From: Calliphora vicina
Taxonomy: Eukaryota > Arthropoda > Insecta > Diptera > Calliphoridae
Length of the DNA stretch: 64,000 nucleotides
Assembly (NCBI RefSeq): GCF_958450345.1
Contig: NC_088784.1
Coordinates: 38,688,278-38,752,277, forward strand
Direction: 5' to 3'
Positions 54,184 to 64,000 of this stretch are shown here, in pieces. Numbering within the stretch: position 1 is the stretch's first letter; each line of letters opens with the position of its first letter. The position numbers were made by a program, and so were the translations under genes. The notes below the pieces were generated by a model. It made no database searches. It was given only the letters and a program-made list of their open reading frames with translations, and was not told the origin of the DNA.

Positions 54184-55184
54184 CAGAGCTGTAAATGAAT
54201 CACTCATTTTTGAATTAATTCGCGAATCATTCACACAAAAAAATGAATTGAATGAAATTTGAGTCAATTCAAATGAATTTGGTAAAAATGAATTGCAATT
54301 CGTTTCTAATTCAAATGAATTGAATTGATTTTGAATTAATTCAAATGAATTTGGTAAAAATGAATTGCAATTCGTTTCCAATTCAAATGAATTGAATTGA
54401 TTTTGAATTAATTCAATTCATTTACAATTCATTTGAATTGAATTGATTTTGAATTAATTCAAATGAATTAGAAAAAAACTTAGCAATTCATTTCCAAATG
54501 CATTCTAATTAAATCTAATTAGCCTTATTTATGAAACTCAATTGTGTTTTGAACTACATACATTGTTATTTTTCCTGATTTTTGATTATTTTTGGAAGAT
54601 AGTTTTATTTTTTTGAAATAAATATAATATAAACATTAGCAAAAAGTTTGTCGTTGGGTGGTCGTGGGTCACAAAATTTCAAAAATTATTAATTGCTTCT
54701 TGAATATTAAATATGTTTTGTCGTTCAGCGTATTTCAAAATAAAAATCAGTTCTTCTTGAAGAAATAAACTCCAAACACCATGTTTTCATTGATCAGGCG
54801 CGTATATATGTCAAGGCTTTTCAATTTTTGTACTGGATATTTTCATTTTGGTAGGAGAAATCTTTCATTCCCCCTAGAGATCTGCTCTTGAATTTGATTG
54901 ATTGCAACTCATTTTCGAGTCATTCATTTGAATTGCTAATTCTTTTTTCTAATTCATTTGAATTAATTCAAAATGAATTCAATTCAAATGAATTGTAAAT
55001 GAATTGCAACTCATTTTTACAAATTCATTTGAATTAGAAATGAATTGAAATTCATTTCTGCTTAATTCGTTTGAATTGATTCAAATTTCATTCAATTCAT
55101 TTTTTCAATTCAATGAATTAATTCAAAATTTAGCTAATTCATAATGAATTAAAATCAAAAAAGAATGATTCATTTACAGCTCTG
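54184..55184. mobile_element. hAT-like MITE, 1001 bp, inserted in a microsatellite
   Basis: The ends CAGAGCTGTAAATGAATCA and TGATTCATTTACAGCTCTG are exact inverted copies for about 19 bp. Both flanks read GTATGTAT, compatible with an 8-bp duplication (uninformative in itself inside a 4-bp repeat). Subterminal clusters of AATTCAAATGAATT occur on both sides. CAGAG-starting ends and such clusters suit the hAT superfamily. The core (about 54530-54870) is AT-rich and non-coding. Confidence 0.85.
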
Positions 55185-55877
55185 GTATGTATGTATGTAT
55201 GTATGTATGTATGTATGTATGTATGTATGTATGTATGTATGTATGTATGTATGTATGTATGTATGTATGTATGTATGTATGTATGTATGTATGTATGTAT
55301 GTATGTATGTATGTATGTATGTATGTATGTATGTATGTATGTATGTATGTATGTATGTATGTATGTATGTATGTATGTATGTATGTATGTATGTATGTAT
55401 GTATGTATGTATGTATGTATGTATGTATGTATGTATGTATGTATGTATGTATGTATGTATGTATGTATGTATGTATGTATGTATGTATGTATGTATGTAT
55501 GTATGTATGTATGTATGTATGTATGTATGTATGTATGTATGTATGTATGTATGTATGTATGTATGTATGTATGTATGTATGTATGTATGTATGTATGTAT
55601 GTATGTATGTATGTATGTATGTATGTATGTATGTATGTATGTATGTATGTATGTATGTATGTATGTATGTATGTATGTATGTATGTATGTATGTATGTAT
55701 GTATGTATGTATGTATGTATGTATGTATGTATGTATGTATGTATGTATGTATGTATGTATGTATGTATGTATGTATGTATGTATGTATGTATGTATGTAT
55801 GTATGTATGTATGTATGTATGTATGTATGTATGTATGTATGTATGTATGTATGTATGTATGTATGTATGTATGTATT
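55185..55877. repeat. (GTAT)n microsatellite, right part, about 173 repeats
   Basis: About 690 bp of perfect GTAT repeats with no interruption seen. With the left part it adds up to some 870 bp. Long MYVC-repeat reading frames in all three frames are artefacts. The real length in the genome is uncertain, since assemblies often misjudge such tracts. Confidence 0.95.
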
Positions 55878-55879
55878 TA

Positions 55880-58700
55880 AATGAAATCAGGTTTATTCCG
55901 CAACTTTTGTCTATGGGTCGGTCTAATGTATTTAATGTTTATTAAAATGTCCATCATTTTCTTTACGAGAGGGATATCCATAAATTATATATGTATGTAC
56001 ATATATATTTTTCCTTTCAACCTTAATTTGAGCATCATTTTGTAGGTTGTTTTTCTGTCCCCTCACCATCGAATTATCATCATCTTTGTTTTATTTTTGC
56101 TCTTTAGAAATTATTATCATCCATGTTTGCCTGAAACACGATCTAACATGAATTTCAATTTTCTATTTTTATTTCCCGTAGGCATTTTTCTTTTTGGCTT
56201 AAATGTTTTTGTTTTCTTAACAGTTTTTTATTTGAAAACATAGAAATATATGTACATATGTATGTATGTGTGTAATTTGTGTGTATATTTGTTTGTTTAT
56301 TTCACTCGAATATTTTTACCACCCAGCAAACAGAAAGTCAAAGGTTAGGGGGGATAATTTCGGATCAAATTGTATGGTATTGAAAATGGAAAAAATAGTT
56401 CCAACCAAAAAAATATTGGTGGTGAGTATATTTTTTATAAAATATTAATTTTTGTTGAGGAATCTTTTACTTTCAAGTCATTATCAAAAGCTTTTGTTAA
56501 ACCTTCATGTTTGCTGGGTAATGGTAGTGGTGTGTGTGGTGATTTTATCTACATATTTGGTGTACATTTGTATTGGTATACTAGGATTGTTTATTAGTAC
56601 GAGGTTAGTCTGATAGGATCATAAGTTTTGAACTGTTTCGATAATAAGCATTTGTCAATATATTCCCAACTTTCAAGTTCTTTATATTTTTTCAGACTTT
56701 TCATTCACGAACCTTTTGGTTTGAAATTCACATTGAATAGCGACATAACTCAAGAAATCAAAGACGATTTTAAGACTGTTAAATTGTCGATGGATAAGTT
56801 AAAATTTGAACGCCTAACCCCAAGTTTCTATACCAAAATTCTCGTTTTTATAACTGATATATTGATACCATGTTCGTGCGTAATCTGGGGGTTTAGTGGT
56901 CACTTTACTAACCACATTTTCTATAGTCTTTAAAACATAGTTTATTGGCATATATTGGCATTTTGCTAAACAACTAAATTATTTGGAGCCATAATTTATG
57001 TTTTTTTCACAATTTTGCCGTCGGGGTACTCTGGTTAGATTAATGTATTATATAGTTTTTCTAAGAGACTTTCACGCATTCAAAAAAAATGCTCAGAGTG
57101 TTTATTGTTCATATAATTCAGTGTTATTTTGCTATTTCGTTTGTTTGGTCAGAAAATTTGTAAACAATTATTTTTAATGACAACCTTACGGTGGTTAATA
57201 AACTAACCACCCTATTCCATAAAAAGCCTTGGAATGAGATGGTTTTTTTATCCTAACATTGATTAAAGTAAAAATGCTATTGTTTGGATTAAAAACCGTA
57301 CCTGAAAGAGTTAACCAAAAATTCTGATAAATTGAAAAAGTTATCGATAAAACCAAATTAAACACTTTTAAGCCAGACCGCGTTTGAGTAGTAGTGTCAG
57401 TAGTCGTATCCATAGTGCTACGATTGCTAATAGAAAAATAGATAGACATTGAAATTATATGATGAGAAAGAAAGAAAGTCATTTACTTGTTGGCTTCTTG
57501 CCAACTTGGTCATCATTGTATTGGATGGAAAACTGTTAAATGTGTTGGTTATTTATGTTTGCATAAGTGTTTGTATTTGTGTATAGCTTTGTTCGTGTTG
57601 TTATGGGATTTCAGTTAAATGTGAGAAGATAAAAAGAAAAAAACAAGGATACACTCGCTTAATAAAAAAGATGGAAAAAACCGAAACCAACAACACTTAT
57701 CAGAAATTGAGTGAAAATATTTGCATAAGGACTTTGTTTTCAATTAGGTCAAAATGTAAGAAAATCATAAATTAAAAACAATAATGCCAACAATAACAAA
57801 AGCAAATATCTTAATGATTTTAGAATGTTGCAAGGACATTTTTAATATTTCCATCTATGTACGAGTAGGTTTATATCAAAAGGAAAGTGTTGCACATACA
57901 ATTCTATGAAACATGCCAAATGGGTCAATTAGAAAAATGCATTTTTATTTGAAATTTAAATGCTTTTATTTTTTTTAAATTAAAAACTATTTTAATTTGT
58001 TCCTTTTTAATAAGATGATTAAAAAAAATTTTAAGATTTTTATTTAATGACTTCTTTTGTTTCTTTTTATATTTCTGATACAATTTTAAATAAAATAGAG
58101 AAAAGAAGAGCTGTATATAAAAAGTTACACTCCTCCAAATACGGAACATGTAAAATAGAGAACATGTAATTTGGCCCATACATAATTCAAATACACTAAA
58201 AGTTGGTGGTAAATACTAATTAACTAGGAAACAGCTTAAAATCTACCGAATTATTTTCCAAGTAAATCACTGCGCCCTGTTGCCACCACATTACAGCACA
58301 AATGGCTGAAAATTCAAATTTTGAGTGTGTGTATTGGGTCATCTCTTATTATATTCATGTAATTCAGTTAGATTTTTATAAAAATTAAAAAAAATCTAAA
58401 AAGTGCAAAATGTTAAATTTTTCATAAAAATCATGTTGGCGTATGAGTATTATTTACTAATAATAATAAGTATACTAAAGCATCCATTCGAATAATGCTC
58501 GTTGGAATATCCGCTCAGTTTTTGATTTTATGTAGAATAATCGATTTTTTTGTTTTATAATTTAAAAATTTCATAAATATTATAATCTCAATAATTATAA
58601 TAATTACACTGTCCAACAAATTGAGATTCTTTGTTTGAAATAGAATAGCGACCATATAATTCTGAATGGGTACGTCGAGTAGATAATTTTTGTAGAATAA
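55880..58700. other. Apparently low-repeat intergenic or intronic DNA
   Basis: Few repeats recognised. Candidate coding bits are weak: a 101-codon plus frame at 56628-56933 (preceded by an AG acceptor-like TTTTTTCAG at about 56687-56695) and the minus-strand exon candidate at 57302-57413. The area could belong to an intron or flank of an unidentified gene. Confidence 0.35.
57302..57413 (-). CDS. Hypothetical first coding exon (weak)
   Basis: The minus-strand ATG at 57413-57411 has a fair context (GCACTATGG). It opens MDTTTDTTTQTRSGLKVFNL, then a hydrophobic stretch (VLSITFSIYQNFWLTLS) that would suit a membrane segment. It reaches CAG/GTACGG, a good splice donor, at 57301. A threonine-rich start followed by a hydrophobic helix is seen in several small fly membrane proteins, but I recognise no family. 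The same frame stays open to 57195 without splicing. No second exon could be found by eye. This may be chance. Confidence 0.2.
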
Positions 58701-58704
58701 ACTT

Positions 58705-60379
58705 CTAGTCCATCTGGTCTGTTTTTATACAGTAGGTCAAAGTTCTAATTTTTTGATCGAAGGGAGCATTATACTAAATGAAAAACATTTTGTAAGTCAA
58801 CGTCTGAGAGAATTCTTATTGTCCGATTTATATTGTGGAATTTTACGGGGGATTATTTATGTGGAAGATCTTAGCCCTTTAGCTCCTCTCTTTTGGGGTA
58901 AATTTGAACCTTTTTTCGAGAAAATATTCTATGAATATTTTTGCCGGAAAATTTTAGTGGGGGTCTCCAAAGATACAAAAGTTGTAAATAAAGCGCTTTA
59001 CGCTTAATAAGCAAAATTACAAGCCACCTTGGGTATCACATTTTAAAAAAAAAATAACCAAAAATCCATGTATGATACGACTGAGCTGATGTTTAAAATA
59101 TAAATAGTCCTTAAGAAGGTCTATAAAAATCGTTTTTTCCAAAAATAGTCCTTAAGAAGGTCTATAAAAAACGTTTTTTCCAAAACACATTTTGCATGGA
59201 ATATTTAAAAAAACCTTAAAATTATTCAAAAGATAGCAAGGTTTGTGGAGCTCTTGATGAATAAATAAAAGTTTTTCTATAAGCAGTTGATATTAGTGAA
59301 AACCTTAGGCCTTGAGGATTAACAGTTTAGTGAAAAGAAGTAATTTTATGATTTTTTCGGACGTCATTTATTTATAGAAACTAAGAAATTATAATATAGG
59401 AATTTTCCATGAACAAAAATATAAAATTTGAATTAATTTCAACCGTTAAAAATTATATTATAACAAGATTGGGAAATAATGTAGATCCAAATGTCCTTAA
59501 ATCAGTGGCATTATAGTTTGAAAAATTTTTTATTTTCAAATACCAAAATTCCATAAAAGGTTGAAAATGTGTTCCAGAAACTGAGCTTTTTTAGAAAAGT
59601 GCGTGCTGTGACGTTATTTACCATGTGATAGTAAAATAGTTTTGTGCGTATTTAAATAATATATAGTGCTATATAAACTTGGAGCTTTTTCAAGGATAGG
59701 TGATTTGCCTTTTTAAAATTTTTCAATCAATCCAAAATTTTTTTTAAATTGGCAAAGTTTTCATAGGTCTGGGGGCGACTAGGTCCTCTTAAGTGAGCCA
59801 AGTTTTACTTTGCATACTTTTGCATTAGGATTTCTTTTCGGATCATATACAAATTTTATATAGTCCCGAAGAAAATTATTTATAATTATTTATTTATTAT
59901 TTATTTTAAAAATAAATACATAAACCTAAATCTCTCTTGAACTAAAAGAGATAACTTACTTATACTATTTATATTTTAAATTTCAGCTCATTCGGATCAT
60001 AAATAAATTTTTTGTGATTTTTTTTAAAAAATGTGAGACCCGTGCGGCTTGTAATATTACTAATTAAGCGTAAAGAGCTTTATTTACAACTTTGGTATCT
60101 TTGGTGGCCTCCACTGAAATTTTCCCGTAAAAGTTTTCGTAAAATATTTTAATCCTTAAATGTCCTTTTTGATAGAACTTTTTTTGATTTTCTCCAAAAA
60201 TGTGTCAAATTGACCCCTAAAGAGAGGAGATAGAGGGTTATGATCTTGCATAAAAATGATCACCATAAAATTCCACAATATAACTCTGACAATATGAATT
60301 CTCTCAGACATTAACTTAACTTTTCAGTTAGTATAATGCTGCCTGCGATCAAAAAAATAAAACCAGTTGGACTATATGT
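58705..60379. mobile_element. Foldback element with about 340-bp arms around repeat R-A copy 2
   Basis: TAGTCCATCTGG at the left pairs with CCAGTTGGACTA at the right. Inside, TTTTTTGATCG...AGCATTATACTAA, GAGAGAATTC, TTGTGGAATTTTA and AATAAAGC-CTTTACGCTTAAT all return inverted (58750-59060 against 60040-60345). The space between (about 59170-59880) is repeat R-A, the family split at 9.2-11.1 kb. The 84-codon frame at 58753-59007 lies in the left arm, and its inverse is broken in the right arm. It may descend from a short coding segment, but no motif is seen. Confidence 0.7.
59103..59185. repeat. 41-bp tandem duplication
   Basis: AATAGTCCTTAAGAAGGTCT-ATAAAAA-CGTTTTTTCCAAA occurs twice in succession with one base changed, inside the foldback. 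Confidence 0.85.
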
Positions 60380-61495
60380 TTACGGCTATATGCATAAAAA
60401 ACCTTATTGTAGATTTAAAACACAATTTTGTTAACGAACACTTTACCTTTAAAAACCATTTATAAAAGTATTGTATTCATAAAAGTTAGATAAAGGTACA
60501 ATAACTAATGTACTGATTTTTGTCTAAGCTGGCAATGCTTCTCATTTATTTCCCGTTTTTTGTTGTTAGTGTTGATTTCAATTAGGATAAAATATTCGTT
60601 AATTTTCTTTTTTTCATTAATTGTTTTTAGTAATAATACATTTTTGAAGATAACAACTAATTTTTAGATAAAAAAAGTATATCTGATTCTAGTAAATGTA
60701 TATTGTTAAGCTAAAATGTATTAATGTACAAACTTTTTTATATAGTTTATTTCAATTATTATTTAAAGTATTCGAATGACGAATATTCTGTGATAAAATA
60801 AACATCACTGTTTTTTAATTTGTTTTATTAATTTATTTTTATTGACATTTTGTTAAATTTTAACAGAATTTAATGAATTTCTATGTGGAAACACATAGTT
60901 TTAATTCCGGAGTGGATATATTAGATTGTGTGGACCTTCTTCTACAATGTTTACACATTTTATTACTATATGGCGTTGCAGGTTAAAAATAAATGCCAAT
61001 CAAACTCACTTGTGAACCTCATGCCGGAGTAATATCAAACAAAATCATATACTATTAAAATGGAACTTATTCGCCACCGGAGTGGAAATTGTGTTTAGTA
61101 ATTGCAATAGTATTATCTATTATTCAAAATTTATCTTTAAAATCCTCTATTTTAAGATAAACAGTAAAAATAATTCCTTAAAGTATGTTTAAAGTAGGTT
61201 CGAACCTACTATAAAATTTGTACACTTAACAATTGTTAATCAAAGGTATTTTAATCTATTAATCATTTATGAAAAATTGCCTATAATTGGTTTATAAACC
61301 TTTTGTAAATTTTTATACATATGGCTGTTAATATGTACTTATTACAAAACCGTAAATGAACAACTAAAAAAAACAATGTGAAGTTAAATTTTAGAAAATA
61401 CGCTACGAAATCAATTTAAAGAAATAATTTTAACATATTTCTGACCAAAAACTAAATTTCATTGAAGTCTGTCAATTAGAAGTCGCTCCTCACTC
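60380..61495. other. Intergenic region, no gene recognised
   Basis: AT-rich. CCGGAGTGG-like words recur near 60907, 61023 and 61077. A perfect 18-bp palindrome, AGTAGGTTCGAACCTACT, lies at 61193-61210. No ORF or known element was identified. Confidence 0.35.
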
Positions 61496-61496
61496 T

Positions 61497-61727
61497 AATC
61501 CATAACAGGCAGAACTGTTTAAAACAGAAATATATTTTTAAGCCAACTAGCTCCTTTTTGGACCTTATCGTGTTTTCAACATACACACGGGCGGACATAG
61601 CTAGATCACCTTAGATTGTTATGAAGACCCAGGATATATATGTTTTGGTTCTACTACCAATATTTCGATGTGTTACAAACGGAATGACAAGCATTTTTTG
61701 ATGTTGGGTATAAAAATTCCTGGACAT
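61497..61727 (+). mobile_element. mini-me-type repeat, unbroken copy
   Basis: CTTATCGTGTTTTCAACATA, GGGCGGACATAGCTAGATCA, CCCAGGATATATATG and GTGTTACAAACGGAATGACA follow without interruption and end in TGTTGGGTATAAAAA. It serves as the empty-site reference for the LINE insertion at 39743/43150. Confidence 0.75.
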
Positions 61728-62071
61728 GAACTAATTTTTTAATTTTTCCAGGAAATTGTGTACCCTAATGTAGCATTACAATTTGATGTACAAACAAAAT
61801 GTGCGAACAAAATATTCAATTTCACATGGCATTTAATATTCAACAATTATTCGCACAACATAGTTGAAGGAAGTTTATTAATAATTTAAAAATGAAGCAG
61901 TAAAAACAGCCGCTTGGTGAAAATCATTAATCATATTTAACATTTAGACAATGTTCTAAACATTTTACGAAAAACTTTTGCAAAGTTATTTTGAAAATGG
62001 AAACATTTGTTTTGTTTAAAATATTCACATATGTGTTTATGCTGGACGTGGAAAGCGTAATTTCAAATAAA

Positions 62072-62269
62072 CCCTCTAATGCCCAAGCAAACCCAAGGCA
62101 CTTATCGCAAAAATGCCAATAAATGCAAATATAACTGATTTTGCATTTCAAAAACTCATGTAGCAGTTGCTAAAAAGCTTTCAAAGTTTTTGAAATGAAA
62201 TATCAGTTATATTTGCATTTATTGTCATTTTGCGATGAGTACCTTGAGGCATGCTTAAGCATTAGAGGG
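62072..62269. mobile_element. piggyBac-type MITE, 198 bp
   Basis: The ends CCCTCTAATGCCCAAGC and GCTTAAGCATTAGAGGG are near-perfect inverted copies; most of the body is also palindromic (ATAAATGCAAATATAACTGA returns inverted). The right flank is TTAA (62270-62273), the left TAAA, one change from TTAA. An isolated TTAACCCTCTAATGCC end also occurs at about 4989. Confidence 0.8.
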
Positions 62270-62319
62270 TTAATATTGAGCAATCTCTCAACTATTGTGT
62301 ATACCAAAAATTACTACAT

Positions 62320-62724
62320 TTGGATTTAGATAAAAATCCATCAACACAGGAAATTGACTTTGTTCAAAAAATTAATAAAATCTTAACAAAACAACCCTTA
62401 TTACCACGTATTTTGATAAATTGTTACATCGATGCTTTCGTTTTACATCAATATAACAAAGTTTTATTAATTTGTTCAACGTATTATATTCCAAAGTTAC
62501 GCGTGCCTATTGTTTGCCATTTGGATATATTTTTGTTTGGATTGGAATGTAAAAAAAGTCGACATGGCGTGTTACGCACCCAAGTAACTAGAAAAGAATT
62601 TCGAGTAGACAAAACAACAAATAATAAAAAGGTTTATACTTTTTTTGGAAGTAAAAATTCTTTTGTACAGCAAACAAAGGGTAGTGTGAATGGAGTCCTG
62701 ACAGGTGGCTGGCTCAATCTTTGA
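62320..62724 (+). CDS. Hypothetical 134-codon ORF (weak)
   Basis: It opens MDLDKNPSTQEIDFVQKINK and ends NGVLTGGWLNL, with a central hydrophobic stretch (PIVCHLDIFLFGLE). Amino-acid composition is protein-like, but there is no domain I recognise, no clear promoter and no splice context. It starts about 50 bp after a MITE. It could be a decayed exon or chance. Confidence 0.2.
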   Translation: MDLDKNPSTQEIDFVQKINKILTKQPLLPRILINCYIDAFVLHQYNKVLLICSTYYIPKLRVPIVCHLDIFLFGLECKKSRHGVLRTQVTRKEFRVDKTTNNKKVYTFFGSKNSFVQQTKGSVNGVLTGGWLNL

Positions 62725-63509
62725 GAAGGCAGTTTCTTGTGTAGTTTTTTTTTACACTGTTGTATTAAGCTGTGAAATTAATGTGCGTTTAATGCCAATA
62801 TGAGTTTGTTTGCTTTGCGTTTATAAACGATTTGATAGACATATTTATTATTTTCTTTTCCTGATGTTTGTTCATGGCAACTAAACCAAAAACCAAACTA
62901 TTGTATGAGTAAACATACCATAAATACTTATACTACATACAATGGAAATAAAACTGATGATGATGATGATGTAGTAGAGAATTAAATGGATATTTTGCGT
63001 TACAGAACGTTCGTTATGGTTTGGGGTTTTCAAGTAAAATTACACGGCTCATTTCCTGTATACACTCAATTAACAGCAAAGGGAACAACAACAAAACAGA
63101 AATTCTTTTAAATTTTTACATGAAAAAAAAGGATCTTAACAAAATTTCTTAAACACAATGAATTTTTTCCAGCGAAATACAAAAATTTAACAATATTAAA
63201 AAAAAAAACTTTAATAAATCATAAATTTTTGTTGCATCTTCTTAATGTGCTATGGTTTCTTTCATAATGAGCTCTAAATCTTGTTTTTCCATTTATTTTA
63301 ATAAATTTGTTTGTATTATTTACTAGTAAATTTAAATTAGATTATTAAATATGCTCGTAACATAAAAGATAGCATTTAATATTTTCTCATGTAATTCACA
63401 TAAATTCTTTTATTTTTTTTAATATTCTTTAAGAGAAATATTTTTGAAATTAATTTTTATCATAAATTTAACAACGCATGATTTTTCTATTTTTATGTTT
63501 TTGAAAAAA

Positions 63510-63765
63510 TTGGTCAATTCACAAGGTCTTATATCAGTCATGTTGTCATAATGTCCTAATATATCACGACTCGGCAGCTCGGCATAACCGACTCTTAGGC
63601 ATGCGGCTCAGGTCTCTGCTGGTTGGTTACGATAACACAATAAACATAGCATACAGAGTAGTATTATTTTAGGACACTTTTTGTTTGAAAAACAATAAAA
63701 CCCATTGGGAAATATTAGGACATTATGACAATATGACATGATATGAGACCTTGTGAATTGACCAA
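63510..63765 (+). mobile_element. 256-bp MITE with TTGGTCAATTCACAAGGTCT ends
   Basis: TTGGTCAATTCACAAGGTCT at the left and AGACCTTGTGAATTGACCAA at the right, with more than 40 bp of further pairing (CATAATGTCCTAATAT against ATATTAGGACATTATG). The interior holds CGACTCGGC, ACCGACTCTTAGGC and GGTTACGATAACACAATAA, as in the reverse copy at 24841-25256. The target duplication is unclear. Confidence 0.8.
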
Positions 63766-64000
63766 ATATATATTTTCTTTGTTGTCCTATACTTAGGATG
63801 TTCTAGTGTTGTAGTATTTAGTAGAAATATGTACTTACCACCATCGAAATTTTATATTTGTTTTTTCCAAATCCCAAAAATCTGTAACAGAAAAAAATAA
63901 TGCCATTAACAAAATTGTTACGAAATTGCACTTCTACTTATCAATACGCTGTTATTATCATTGCTTATAAGCATAACAACATTAACTGTTAAAGCTGCCA
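63766..64000. other. Window end, nothing recognised
   Basis: AT-rich, no feature seen. Confidence 0.3.

Noticed and set aside
53891..55945. Long MYVC- and HTYI-repeat reading frames on both strands
   Set aside because: They are translations of the (GTAT)n microsatellite. No stop codon can arise in a 4-bp repeat of this sequence, so openness means nothing.
56628..56933. 101-codon plus-strand ORF with upstream acceptor-like sequence
   Set aside because: Coding-like in parts (DITQEIKDDFKTV), but with no start or donor context and no family. Kept only as a note in the region description.

Overview
The window looks like gene-poor, AT-rich euchromatin of a higher fly. I infer a calyptrate (blowfly or house-fly type) dipteran from four things: alanine/tyrosine-rich secreted cuticle-like proteins with a two-codon first exon, a jockey-clade LINE, a BEL/Pao LTR retrotransposon primed by a Lys-type tRNA, and many mini-me/DINE-like repeats with GTCY microsatellites. 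The species cannot be fixed from the sequence. No rRNA, tRNA, CRISPR array or bacterial-type operon was seen.

Only two host genes are well supported. They are an inverted, head-to-head pair of near-identical small cuticle-like genes at 23.04-23.46 kb (minus) and 28.36-28.80 kb (plus). Each has a signal peptide split by an intron after codon 2 and a TATA/Inr promoter with the same 35-nt spacing. The 4.8 kb between them is filled with transposon debris. A candidate exon at 57.3 kb and a 134-codon ORF at 62.3 kb are much weaker.

Layout. 0-4.3 kb: two long palindromic (hairpin) elements. 4.3-7.6 kb: a DINE-like repeat, a 180-bp tandem repeat, a pogo-like element and a MITE. 9.2-11.1 kb: an old repeat broken by a hAT element with a perfect 8-bp TSD and by a 127-bp MITE. 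11.6-14.4 kb: three more hairpin elements, two of them only 6 bp apart. 16-17.5 kb: tandem arrays and a short RTE/SINE-like unit. 18.7-21.3 kb: a 2.5-kb piggyBac-type element (TTAA TSDs) carrying another DNA element. 24-27.4 kb: nested MITEs, a mariner relic and a hAT relic. 32.4-39.6 kb: Tc1-like relics, MITEs, a DINE-like repeat and a foldback. 39.6-43.3 kb: a jockey-clade LINE with an intact ORF2, inserted in a mini-me repeat. 45.4-52.8 kb: a very young BEL/Pao element (305-bp LTRs with no difference seen, 5-bp TSD) inserted in an older, truncated LINE 3' end. 53-53.7 kb: a mariner relic. 54.0-55.9 kb: a very long (GTAT)n microsatellite split by a 1.0-kb hAT-like MITE. 58.7-60.4 kb: a foldback. 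61.5-63.8 kb: mini-me, piggyBac-type and other MITEs.

The window's main interest is as a record of nested transposition. At least seven insertions can be ordered by which element interrupts which. The largest unexplained signal is a superfamily of non-coding palindromes with a shared end motif (CATTAG-R-GTG, TA target). One has about 1.2-kb arms and would fold into a long double-stranded RNA if transcribed. All element assignments come from reading ends, target duplications and protein motifs by eye; no database search was run.
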